Below, one piece after another: positions 22,947 to 31,790 of a stretch of 54,448 nucleotides of DNA. Position 1 is the first letter of the stretch. The number at the start of each line of letters is the position of its first letter. Where the stretch lies: NCBI GenBank assembly GCA_945883805.1, contig CAMCYE010000010.1, positions 1 through 54,448 on the forward strand, given 5' to 3'. A model generated the notes under the pieces. That model did not search any database and was not told the DNA's origin. It saw only the letters and a list, made by a program, of their open reading frames with translations. The DNA comes from Victivallis vadensis. Its GTDB lineage: Bacteria; Verrucomicrobiota; Lentisphaeria; Victivallales; GWF2-50-93. The position numbers and the translations under genes are program-made.

Positions 22947-24476
22947 TCAGTCCAGTTTTAGTACGATATATGTATAAGGCTCATCAATCTTCAGGATTAA
23001 GCCTTCGGCTGGTACAGTCTCGGGTAATGATAAATAGCCGGATGTTTCAAGCACCGATATTTTTTTTCCGATTAAATGGTCGGGCAACTTTATGGTGTCT
23101 CTGGTTATTTTTTCTTTATAATCTATATACACAATATAAGCATCTCCCTCCTGGTGATAATATACAGCATTTGTATTGGGATAAGCATCTGGGGCAAAAT
23201 ATTGGCGATAGGCTACGCAATGGAATTCTTTACCGGCCGGAATCCGTCCTAGTTTATTATCTATCGCGTAGGGATAACTCTTGGAGGAAGTGTAAACAAA
23301 AAGGGAGTTCTCGGTATTTTTCGCCCTTTCCCCCAACTTCGACACTCCGCTCAAGGGGGAATAACCGATGACGTAACCTACTTTTGATGTAATTTCATCA
23401 TTTACTTTTTTTTCGGCAATCTGAATAAAGCGGTCTGGTAAATTCAACGAATTTTCAATATTTTTCTCGTTGGCGTTGAAAAACAGTGGAGCCGGGATCG
23501 GCGGCACAAAATCTTGTCCTTTGCGGAAGTCATATTTTATTTTATTTTTTTCAAACGGCAAGCTTTTGGGAACATAGTAGGTATAACTGTCAAACACATT
23601 TTTATTCAATGGTGCGGATTGGATAAACCCCATGTAGTCAAGGATGAAATCACAGTTTGCCCTGGAATTGTATTCAATTATGCAGCTACCCATGGGAGAA
23701 AGGCGATATGTGATATTATCACTTATGATTGAAGCAATTTCATCATCGGTAAAATTGACGACTTTGCCAGGATTGGCTTTGATTACGTTCAGCAATGAAA
23801 TTGGATCAATTATATCTGATTCCTCCCGTATTGTCAAAAAATTGCAAAGAGTAGGCTCTTTGTCAATAAGTGTTTTCTCTCCATCGCACAGATATTGCAC
23901 TCTTTTGATGCGGACAAATGGATGCAGTTGAACTTGATTATTGCTGATAATTTGGCAGGCTCGTCCATTTACGGCATTCTTGAGCTGATCCCCTGTAAAG
24001 GATGAGTTGAATTTCCAAATTGCCGAACCGCTTGAATTCTCCGACAGGAGCCAGACATTGACGGGACTAAGAACTTTTACTACATAAAATTTATTATTGG
24101 CGCCATCGAGCCAAATACTGCCTAGATCCTGGTTAGTAAAGTTGTATCCTTTTACTTCTAGGTTTCGCCCATACGAAAAACCGTGGTTAGCTCCTAAATA
24201 TGTGCCATTAATCTTCCATGGGGTTGAGTCATCTCCACATTGGTGAATGACAAGCGGAGGGGCTGAGTCCATTTTATTCTCCGGCGTCGTGGCTGGAATC
24301 AATGTGGTATGAGAAAAATTTATCTGGCCGTTCGACCCTTTGTTCATGACAATCACCACATCCTGGGAAGAAGAGAAACCGCTTCGGATAAAGACAATAT
24401 CTCCATCTTTGAATACCCTCACTTTGTCGGGAGGCGCCTGGGCATTAAGCATAGATTGCATGCCTGTCAACGTCAT
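22947..24476 (-). CDS. Large protein of unknown family
   Basis: The 509-residue protein starts at the ATG at 24476, chosen for the AAAGG site 8 nt before it over a GTG three codons upstream. I do not assign a family. The N-terminal half is beta-rich with YLGANHGFSYGRNLEV and LGSIWLDGANNKFYVV; a phrase DSTPWKINGTYLG recalls proteins I associate with Lentisphaerae, but I cannot name a domain. The C-terminal third (YHQEGDAYIVYIDYKE; ISVLETSGYLSLPETV) looks like a beta-sandwich. No good signal peptide is seen, which is odd for such a sequence. It sits between a GH95-like enzyme and an acyltransferase. Confidence 0.7.
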   Translation of the reverse strand: MTLTGMQSMLNAQAPPDKVRVFKDGDIVFIRSGFSSSQDVVIVMNKGSNGQINFSHTTLIPATTPENKMDSAPPLVIHQCGDDSTPWKINGTYLGANHGFSYGRNLEVKGYNFTNQDLGSIWLDGANNKFYVVKVLSPVNVWLLSENSSGSAIWKFNSSFTGDQLKNAVNGRACQIISNNQVQLHPFVRIKRVQYLCDGEKTLIDKEPTLCNFLTIREESDIIDPISLLNVIKANPGKVVNFTDDEIASIISDNITYRLSPMGSCIIEYNSRANCDFILDYMGFIQSAPLNKNVFDSYTYYVPKSLPFEKNKIKYDFRKGQDFVPPIPAPLFFNANEKNIENSLNLPDRFIQIAEKKVNDEITSKVGYVIGYSPLSGVSKLGERAKNTENSLFVYTSSKSYPYAIDNKLGRIPAGKEFHCVAYRQYFAPDAYPNTNAVYYHQEGDAYIVYIDYKEKITRDTIKLPDHLIGKKISVLETSGYLSLPETVPAEGLILKIDEPYTYIVLKLD

Positions 24477-24559
24477 AATAATCACCTTTAAATTAATAGT
24501 ATGAAAAAGTTATTTGCCTTAGAAAAAAAGGACTTCTTGTTAGACAAAATCAAGCATGA

Positions 24560-26782
24560 TTACAACGGCATTAAAATCACTGCTTCTCCGGGCTTGCAAT
24601 TCAGATGCAGCGGGAGTTGAACCGGAATGTTTTTTTCCTTGCCCCTGCTCAGTTTCATTTTCGGGTTCCCGTCCACCTGAATTGCAATTTCACCGCCAAT
24701 CAGACTTTTGATATTGATGGACTTAAGTTTGAAATCTTTTCTTTCCGCGCCAATCAGAAACGCTCCGGGCAGACGGATATTCGAAAAGGAAATGTCCTTC
24801 ATGTCATCCGGCACACCGGGAAAGAGATGGGTCATCCCCCCCTTGGTGTGGACAAGCATTTCATAAATAGCCGTTGCGTAGCCCATCGTGCCTTCCAACT
24901 GCATTGTCTCCGTTGTTTCGAGAGGCTTTTTCAGCAGTTCCTTCAGACTGCTCCGGTGTACCGAGAGTCCGCGGAACCTCGGAATATAAACAGTGGTCAT
25001 GCCTTCATTGACAAATAACTTCCTCCACATCTGCAGAATCATCCATGGCGAATCTTTAAAACCCATTCGCGCCTGAATGATGGCGGCCCACGGCATGCAC
25101 CATTCACTCCAGTGCCCCATCCCCTTGGATATCCAGTGGTCAATGGAGTTCTCTACAATCTCCTGTTTTTCCGGCGTGAGTTCTCCCAGGGATTCGAAAG
25201 GGTAAATAGATGAAAGATGCGAATGATGCCTGTGGCAGAAATCCAAATCCTGGCCTTCCCATATGGCAATATGTTCTTCCCCCGGCTTCCCGATCAGCGT
25301 GTAAAGCGGCAATTTCTCCTTTATTGTCTGCCAGATGGGGCGCGGCTGTTTTTTCAAGATCCGCGACGCTTCCAGCAAGGCATCCGACAGCATGTGGATG
25401 CATGCCAGCTGCCAGGATGGATCCTTTCCCATCAGCCTAGGACGGATATCATTTCCGAATTCGGCGGAAATGCACAATGGAATGGAGAGCCGTCCGTCTT
25501 TTTCCTCAAGCATTTCCTCATAGACCCGCATGACTCCGTGCATGAACGGATACGCCCGTTCCCGGAGGAATTCGACATCGCCGGTGTAAAGATAATACTG
25601 CCAGTACATTTGAGCTATCCAGCCGGTGCAGGCGTGATCAATTAAAACTCCAGGCCCGCCATATAGCATTTCCCCACGGTCATCCACGCACATGCCGATA
25701 ATGAGACCATCGTCTATTCCGAAAAGAACTTTTGCATTGCGCCGCAGAACTTCCCGCCAGGAATCAATCCTGTCAAACAGGGGCATGACATGTTCAAGCT
25801 GATTGGAGCCGAACGCCAGGGAATACAACTGCTGTACATTCACGTTGAAATGGTAGTCGGCATTCCATGGCGGCATCTGATATTCCTCCACCCAGGGCCC
25901 CTGCAATCCGGCAGGCCATGGACAGAGCGGATTTGTGGCCGCTCCGAATTTATAGATGGCATAAAGATAAAACTTGTTGAAGAAATCATCCGGCAAAATC
26001 ACGGAGGGCACACGTTTCCAATAAGCCTGCCACCATTTTTCATTGGCTTTACGTGTCGTCTCGACACCTTTTTTTACCGCATCCAATGCCAGCAGACTGG
26101 TCGCAGCAATCGCCTTGCCTGCATCGTTTCCTCTTTCCACGGCAATCACATATCCCTTGTCTGCCTGTTGACAAATTGCCGCCATGGCAGGGTCAGCCGG
26201 ACATTCCTGCGCCCAGCCCCGTGTTGCAGGCTTCTCCACTAAGACCGGTTCCGGAAATGCAAAATACTTAAGCTGTTTCCCCACCCATTCCCATGCCGTT
26301 TTAACGGTCACGCCGCAAATCATGCTGTCCGGATCCTGAATCCACAAGACATTCTGATTTACGCTTAAATCGAAAATAACAGGATGTTTGCCCTTCTTTC
26401 CTTCAGCGGAAATCCAGACGGTCACGGTTCCTTTCTCCAGATCCAATTCCCCTTTGACTGGAAGATGCCCGGATTTCAGTTTTATTTCAAAGCGACCGAA
26501 TGGCAGGCGCCATGGAGCGTGGACATTTGATGGTTTAGGTTTTACGGGAAAGATATCCTCCATCCATGACGTATCGGCAGGATTGTATGATTTTTTTATG
26601 TTCTCGTAGGTCGTCACCCCTTCAGTGGGACGGTATTCTCCCCTGTGATCCCAGAAATCAGCCCGGTTCACTGTGATATTAATGCTGTCTTTTCCCCAGA
26701 CAAGTGCTCCGAACAATCCATTGCCCATCGCAATTCCGGTATGCGGACGAGGCAGAGGAAATGAAAATTCTATGTTTCGCAC
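24560..26782 (-). CDS. GH95-like glycoside hydrolase
   Basis: The 740-residue protein resembles the GH95 (alpha-L-fucosidase/L-galactosidase) superfamily. The N-terminal beta domain opens with PLPRPHTGIAMGNGLFGALV. The (alpha/alpha)6 barrel carries PPWNADYHFNVNVQQLYSLA, FCHRHHSHLSSIYPF and HWSEWCMPWAAIIQARMGF. A small C-terminal beta domain follows. There is no signal peptide, so it acts inside the cell or periplasm if exported otherwise. GTG start at 26782 with GGAG 8 nt before it. A 177-nt gap and a promoter-like site upstream suggest separate expression. Confidence 0.75.
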   Translation of the reverse strand: MRNIEFSFPLPRPHTGIAMGNGLFGALVWGKDSINITVNRADFWDHRGEYRPTEGVTTYENIKKSYNPADTSWMEDIFPVKPKPSNVHAPWRLPFGRFEIKLKSGHLPVKGELDLEKGTVTVWISAEGKKGKHPVIFDLSVNQNVLWIQDPDSMICGVTVKTAWEWVGKQLKYFAFPEPVLVEKPATRGWAQECPADPAMAAICQQADKGYVIAVERGNDAGKAIAATSLLALDAVKKGVETTRKANEKWWQAYWKRVPSVILPDDFFNKFYLYAIYKFGAATNPLCPWPAGLQGPWVEEYQMPPWNADYHFNVNVQQLYSLAFGSNQLEHVMPLFDRIDSWREVLRRNAKVLFGIDDGLIIGMCVDDRGEMLYGGPGVLIDHACTGWIAQMYWQYYLYTGDVEFLRERAYPFMHGVMRVYEEMLEEKDGRLSIPLCISAEFGNDIRPRLMGKDPSWQLACIHMLSDALLEASRILKKQPRPIWQTIKEKLPLYTLIGKPGEEHIAIWEGQDLDFCHRHHSHLSSIYPFESLGELTPEKQEIVENSIDHWISKGMGHWSEWCMPWAAIIQARMGFKDSPWMILQMWRKLFVNEGMTTVYIPRFRGLSVHRSSLKELLKKPLETTETMQLEGTMGYATAIYEMLVHTKGGMTHLFPGVPDDMKDISFSNIRLPGAFLIGAERKDFKLKSINIKSLIGGEIAIQVDGNPKMKLSRGKEKNIPVQLPLHLNCKPGEAVILMPL

Positions 26783-26896
26783 GATTCATTCTCCGTTATT
26801 ATTATATATTTATTTAGCAACCTGTTATAGATATAAAGCTATTATCCGATGCGCATCCATTATCGAGCTTGCATTACAAGTAAGGCTGACGCCAGT

Positions 26897-26925
26897 ATTA
26901 TACAAGTCTACGATTCAACCCAAAA
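26897..26925 (-). promoter_or_regulatory. Sigma-70-like promoter for the GH95-like gene
   Basis: On the minus strand, TTTTGG, a 17-nt spacer and TATAAT lie in the 177-nt gap upstream of the GH95-like gene. The -10 is perfect and the -35 weak. Confidence 0.45.
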
Positions 26926-26959
26926 GCAAGTCATCTAATCTCTTCTCCAAACTATTAAT

Positions 26960-28078
26960 TCACGGAGAATTTCCGTAACCTCCCCAATCATCAATAGCCT
27001 TTCTTGCAGCGTAAATATTTTCCGGTGGAGCAAAACGAGGGACGGCGCAGCCTGAACCGAGGATGAACCGTCCACCAGGCTTTCCGGCTTCAATGCAATG
27101 CCTGGCTTCTTCGTATACTTCCTGCACCGTTCCCCGTAGCATGGTAAGGCAGCTCAATCCGCCCATAATGGATAAACGGTCTCCGAGGATTTTCTTTGTG
27201 TGGTGCACGGTCATGCCACTGGTCGGATCCATGCCGTCCATAACATCGATGCCTGTCAGCGGAACAATGGATAAAAGCGGATTGTAGTCGCCACAGCAGT
27301 GCATGTAGCAAAAAACACCCAGACGATGGGCTTCAGTGGCTACATCTCGGTATGCCGGAAGACAGAACTCTTCGTATATTTCCGGTGAAATGACGCTTCC
27401 AGAGGCATACGAATCGCCGATATATATACAATCCACACCGCATTCGACAAATGCACGGACTTTCTCGATAGACACCGCGACTGATTTCTCGATCAATGCC
27501 TTTGCCAGGACTGGATCATCGTAGAAGCACAGGAGTGCCGGTTCGGTACCGCCAAGTTTATCAACCATATAACTGATTGCCTGCCCTCCAACCATGCCGA
27601 CAGTAAAAAGTCCGTGGGAACGAGCCAACAGCATAGTCTCCTTCACATAATCAAAAAAACCGCCATCAATGTACTCTTTCGCAATCAAAAACGGCAACGC
27701 TTCAGCATCGTGCACTGAAGCTACTGGCGGGGGCGGATTGTACGGAATGAACAATCCTCCGCCTTTGACATCGAAAAACCCCTCCGCTTTTCCGGAATCA
27801 ATATCAAACTGGACAAGGTTGCCATCGGTCTCCCTGACTGTTTTACTCCGGAACCATTCGCTGCTTGATCCTATGGTGAAACGGACGGCATCAGCCCGGT
27901 ATCGCAACGCCGCCTTCAGCATGCATTCCGGACCGAGGCGGGGATTTATGAGCACATCCTCAAAACGTAGGCCACTTGCGTGACAGGCGTGATCAGTGAA
28001 TATTGTCGGAAAAAAAGGTACGCGGTCTGGAAGCCTCCCGCAGAAAACCCTGGCAACTCGCTCTCTAGAGTCAATCAT
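26960..28078 (-). CDS. URO-D-family methyltransferase-like protein A
   Basis: The 372-residue protein shares the (beta/alpha)8 barrel of uroporphyrinogen decarboxylase and the methylcobamide:thiol methyltransferases MtaA/MtbA. It keeps the His-x-Cys motif (FCYMHCCGDYN) and, at the C-terminus, a Cys in FILGSGCAVPRFAPPENI. Together these match the zinc triad of MtaA/MtbA. It thus looks like a metal-dependent methyl-transfer enzyme rather than a heme-synthesis decarboxylase. The start is the ATG at 28078 with GGAGG 10 nt before it. No corrinoid protein is encoded nearby. It forms a run with the C45 hydrolase (18-nt gap). Confidence 0.75.
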   Translation of the reverse strand: MIDSRERVARVFCGRLPDRVPFFPTIFTDHACHASGLRFEDVLINPRLGPECMLKAALRYRADAVRFTIGSSSEWFRSKTVRETDGNLVQFDIDSGKAEGFFDVKGGGLFIPYNPPPPVASVHDAEALPFLIAKEYIDGGFFDYVKETMLLARSHGLFTVGMVGGQAISYMVDKLGGTEPALLCFYDDPVLAKALIEKSVAVSIEKVRAFVECGVDCIYIGDSYASGSVISPEIYEEFCLPAYRDVATEAHRLGVFCYMHCCGDYNPLLSIVPLTGIDVMDGMDPTSGMTVHHTKKILGDRLSIMGGLSCLTMLRGTVQEVYEEARHCIEAGKPGGRFILGSGCAVPRFAPPENIYAARKAIDDWGGYGNSP

Positions 28079-28096
28079 GTATGTCAATCCTCCGCT

Positions 28097-29350
28097 TTAT
28101 TTGTTCTGCGACAACAAAAAGTCACACGCCCTGTTGAAAAGTTCAGTCCCCTCGGTATTTTCGATCATTACGCGTTCAAAAGCCTCTTGTGCATTCCCCA
28201 TGCGATCCGAACACAGGAATTTCCGGTATGCCGAATCCGTTTTTTCATAAAAACTCCCGTCAAGCAGAGGAATGAAATTCTTATCTGCCTTCATTCCAAA
28301 AGGCAAATAAACAGAGTGCCTGGTGTTGCCGCAGCAAACATAGTTCAATGATTTTCCAGGCTCCTCCCTGTCTATGACCTGGAGTTGTGCAGATACGGTC
28401 ATCCAGAAATGAACAAGGTCGTCATTGCAGAGCGAGTCAGGAACATTTTCCCTGTCACGAGAGAAGGCGAAAACGTCCTCAACGCCAAAGACTCCGTTCT
28501 TCTTGCTCATCAGTTCAGTCAACCTTTTTCTCCTCGTCAATGAGTTTTCAGACGGGGGGGCTGACTCCCACGCCACGGCCTTGGGCGTGATGAAATTATT
28601 TGAAGCAATCACCGTGCCTTTTGTAACACGCTGAACCGAATAATCCTCAGACGTGCATTCTATTACAATCCCTGCCTCCTTATCGACGAAGAGGAAGATG
28701 GAGCCTCTGTTTTTGCCGGCTCCGCCAACCATCTTGCCTGCAAAAAGTTTTTCAAGATTAATCAGAACTTCATCTAGCGTATTGCTGTTTTCACCCAGAT
28801 AACGCAGGATAAGGCAATCATTTAACGTGGGCTCATCGGTTACCAGTTCAGTTTTCGAACCGGTGTTGTTCGCTCCTGCCAAGGGGGAGGAACTGAAGAA
28901 ATGCGCAACGCCAAGATTGCCTATGTCATGGCCAAACTGAAAATTCTTGCCTAACTTACTGACGATCCTGAAACACTGCACGTTATTTCTCTCATCGCGT
29001 ATCTTGAATAAAGAGTTCTTATCCTTCCCTATTGATATGAACGACGTGCAATTCTCAGCCTTTTTGGCATGAAAATCCGGAGGCAGGCAGTTCAACATCA
29101 GGATTGATTCATATTCTACCTTTGCTCCGTCCGCAATTCCTTTTGTCTCATCAAGCCATTCCACAGATATCTTGCCGAGAAGTTTCTCGAAATCAGAAGC
29201 CCTGGCAGTCATGACACCGTCACTTATGCTTTTATCCTTCTGGATTTCCCGCATCGTTGAGATCCGATGTTCCAAGTGTCTTTTCCAACACCGGCCCATT
29301 GCCAAACCGTTCGCATAATTCTCGCCATTCAGTTCTATAAACTTGTTCAT
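28097..29350 (-). CDS. Peptidase C45 / acyl-CoA:6-APA acyltransferase-like Ntn hydrolase
   Basis: The 417-residue protein has the Ntn-hydrolase layout of family C45: a helical N-terminal part ending at Cys101 in AENCTSF, where the chain would be cut and Cys101 become the nucleophile. After it, ASNNFITPKAV and CCGNTRHSVYLPFG are typical strands. Members cleave or transfer acyl amides such as acyl-amino acids. In this setting an N-acyl amino sugar or amide is possible, which is inference only. No signal peptide. The gene lies 31 nt after a Gfo/Idh/MocA gene. Confidence 0.75.
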   Translation of the reverse strand: MNKFIELNGENYANGLAMGRCWKRHLEHRISTMREIQKDKSISDGVMTARASDFEKLLGKISVEWLDETKGIADGAKVEYESILMLNCLPPDFHAKKAENCTSFISIGKDKNSLFKIRDERNNVQCFRIVSKLGKNFQFGHDIGNLGVAHFFSSSPLAGANNTGSKTELVTDEPTLNDCLILRYLGENSNTLDEVLINLEKLFAGKMVGGAGKNRGSIFLFVDKEAGIVIECTSEDYSVQRVTKGTVIASNNFITPKAVAWESAPPSENSLTRRKRLTELMSKKNGVFGVEDVFAFSRDRENVPDSLCNDDLVHFWMTVSAQLQVIDREEPGKSLNYVCCGNTRHSVYLPFGMKADKNFIPLLDGSFYEKTDSAYRKFLCSDRMGNAQEAFERVMIENTEGTELFNRACDFLLSQNK

Positions 29351-29381
29351 CAGATTATACCTGCGTTGTAAATTTCGGATA

Positions 29382-30431
29382 TTACTTCAACTCATTGACA
29401 TGCACGATGCGTTTTTCCCGGATGGATAATTCAGCGGCAAGCGGTATCAGCATGCTGTTCTTTGCCATTGCCCCGTCCACCATAGGTTGTCCACCTTCGA
29501 TTATGCAGCTTATGAATTCGTTGAAAACACTCCCGCCAATGTCATTTGTTATTTCGTCTGAGAGATTAATCGAGTAGGACTCTTTGTCTCCCCCCGCTTT
29601 GACAACATGGACTATTTCCTTGTCATTGCTTGAAAAGAATATTTTTCCCTCCGTCCCTATCACCCCAAATTCCCGATAGTGATATTTTCGGGCTAGAAAA
29701 GATATCCCGACCATGCTTCTGGCACCGGATTCATAATCTGTTATTATCCAGGCATTGTCTATAATGCCGCTTTCAATGCCGTGCGGCTTATGATGCTTCA
29801 TTATGTTGCCATTTGCATAAACAGATATAGGCCTGCTGGCAATCCACATGTCAAGAATATCGTAATGATGGCAATTCTTTTCGACAATGGCACCTCCGCT
29901 TTTTGCCGGATCCCAGACCCAGTCTTTCATAGCGGCAAAAGGATCCCTGTATTCAGTACACCATGCCATGGCGACTTTTCCTATTTCGCCCCTGTCTATA
30001 AGCTCTTTCACCTTGTGATAACGGTGCCTGTAGTGCATCTGCATTGCAAAAGAAAGGACTTTACGGGATTTCTCAGCAACGGCAATCATCTCATCGCATT
30101 TTACAAGACTGAGCTCCATAGGCTTCTCGCACAATACGTGAAGACCGCTTTCCAATGCCTTAACCGTCATTTCCGCATGCAGATAATTAGGAGTCGCGAT
30201 ATAAACGGCATCAAGGGAGGCACCTTTGAACATTTCCATATAATCCTGATATGTTTCAATCCCGTAACCAAATTCGTTTTCATACATTTTCTTGGCATGT
30301 ACAAGCCGCTCTGCGTTTATATCGCAAAGTGAGACAATCTGCATTTTATCTTTCGATTCCCTGAATACGCATCCACCATGAAGACATGTTCTCTGCCCTG
30401 TTCCTACAATCCCGATTCTAATTTTTTTCAT
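29382..30431 (-). CDS. Gfo/Idh/MocA-family oxidoreductase A
   Basis: The 349-residue NAD(P)-dependent enzyme has an N-terminal Rossmann fold (RIGIVGTGQRTCLHGGCVF) and the conserved Glu-Lys-Pro in HVLCEKPMELS. The C-terminal domain includes KSGGAIVEKNCHHYDILDMW. It oxidises or reduces a sugar, inositol or glycosyl hydroxyl. GGAGGG precedes the ATG. The MFS transporter lies 34 nt upstream, so its substrate is probably the imported compound. Confidence 0.85.
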   Translation of the reverse strand: MKKIRIGIVGTGQRTCLHGGCVFRESKDKMQIVSLCDINAERLVHAKKMYENEFGYGIETYQDYMEMFKGASLDAVYIATPNYLHAEMTVKALESGLHVLCEKPMELSLVKCDEMIAVAEKSRKVLSFAMQMHYRHRYHKVKELIDRGEIGKVAMAWCTEYRDPFAAMKDWVWDPAKSGGAIVEKNCHHYDILDMWIASRPISVYANGNIMKHHKPHGIESGIIDNAWIITDYESGARSMVGISFLARKYHYREFGVIGTEGKIFFSSNDKEIVHVVKAGGDKESYSINLSDEITNDIGGSVFNEFISCIIEGGQPMVDGAMAKNSMLIPLAAELSIREKRIVHVNELK

Positions 30432-30465
30432 GTAACCCTCCGTTTCAAGTAATGTTTATATTGAT

Positions 30466-31788
30466 TTATGGCGCAATATAATTTTCGCCGCCGCATTTTT
30501 CCCAATGGCGATTGACTTTTAGCAACAACAGTCCCGCCACCACCATTAGTATGGCTGGCCAGAGATAGACGTATTGATAATTCTTGACATAATCAAAAAA
30601 CAAACCGCAGACAGGGCTGACTATCATCAGGATGAACCCGGTAATGAACCCATTGCAGCACGCAAATTGCCCAAAGCGGTCTTTGGGCATAATATTCGGC
30701 AGGTAACTGCTGTAGGTTACTCCCCAGAAAAATGCAGAAATATTATAGATTATTGTCACAACAACGTAACTGACAGCGTCGCTAACCAGGAAAAATCCGA
30801 CCAACTTTATTCCTGCCAAGATAAAGGCGAACAACACGATTACTCTTTGACTTTTCCAGCGGTCAATGAAATTACCTCCAAAATAGGCCAGGGGTATCAC
30901 TGCAATCGTTGTCCAGGCACGGATTTTGCCCAAAGTGTCCATGCTCATATTGAGTGTTTCCTTCATAAACAGTATGTCAAAAAGATTACCGGCCAACTGC
31001 GATATGCCGTAAACTGCAAATGCCATATACAGCCATAAATATAATGGATGCCGAAAACACTCATGGCGATAACTTTTGAGTATGGAAAACAAACCAATCC
31101 GGCCATCAGTTGCAACGGGAGGCGGTTGCACAGGCTCCTTCACTTTGAGACAGACTATCAAGAAACCGATTCCATACAGCAGTGCGGCCCCGAAAAATAA
31201 AAGATGTGGATTTGTATCAGCCAGTCCCATGAAAAAGTAGCTAAAAATGAATACTGCTGCTAATCCAAAAATCCTGAAAAGCGACATGAACCGTCCCATA
31301 AATCTGCCATCAACAACATCAACCACCAAAAAACTGTAACAACCCGAACAGATCGAATTAAACAGCGCATAAATAACTAAAAACGCACACATTATCAACG
31401 TTACAGGGGCAATCCCAAGCGCCTTGAGGATGGAGTCAGCCCAGGCATTCTGACCAAGCATGCGACCAATATATGGGGCGTAGGGAAGCATGACCAGAGA
31501 TAGGCAAATGATGGGTATAGAGGCGGCTAGAAAAGGAATTCTCCTCCCCCACCTAGTCCTGGTCTGGTCTGATTTATAGGCTACTATCGGCATGATAAAT
31601 AAGCCGATAAATCCGGGTATAGTACCCAGGATCAGGCTGATTGCGGTATTGGACAATTGACTGTTTTTCAACATGACCGGAACCACGTTGGGTACCAGTT
31701 GCTCCATGAGCACTAAAACAAAATCCCCCCAGAAAAGCCAGCCAAAAACTATCCACATCATCGGTGGTATTTTAGTTATTTTAGCCAT
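30466..31788 (-). CDS. MFS sugar transporter (GPH/SLC45-like)
   Basis: The 440-residue membrane protein has about 12 hydrophobic segments. The loop after the second pair reads SDQTRTRWGRRIPFL, the typical D-x-x-R-x-G-R-R signature; many members of the GPH/SLC45-like group of MFS look like this. It likely imports an oligosaccharide or glycoside with a cation. The gene starts 2 nt after the stop of the DUF4838 protein DUF4838-1, without a clear ribosome site of its own, so translation is probably coupled. Confidence 0.83.
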   Translation of the reverse strand: MAKITKIPPMMWIVFGWLFWGDFVLVLMEQLVPNVVPVMLKNSQLSNTAISLILGTIPGFIGLFIMPIVAYKSDQTRTRWGRRIPFLAASIPIICLSLVMLPYAPYIGRMLGQNAWADSILKALGIAPVTLIMCAFLVIYALFNSICSGCYSFLVVDVVDGRFMGRFMSLFRIFGLAAVFIFSYFFMGLADTNPHLLFFGAALLYGIGFLIVCLKVKEPVQPPPVATDGRIGLFSILKSYRHECFRHPLYLWLYMAFAVYGISQLAGNLFDILFMKETLNMSMDTLGKIRAWTTIAVIPLAYFGGNFIDRWKSQRVIVLFAFILAGIKLVGFFLVSDAVSYVVVTIIYNISAFFWGVTYSSYLPNIMPKDRFGQFACCNGFITGFILMIVSPVCGLFFDYVKNYQYVYLWPAILMVVAGLLLLKVNRHWEKCGGENYIAP

Positions 31789-31790
31789 TT

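Noticed and set aside
26960..28078. hemE, uroporphyrinogen decarboxylase of heme synthesis
   Set aside because: The His-x-Cys and C-terminal Cys triad points to MtaA/MtbA-like enzymes, and no other heme gene is near.
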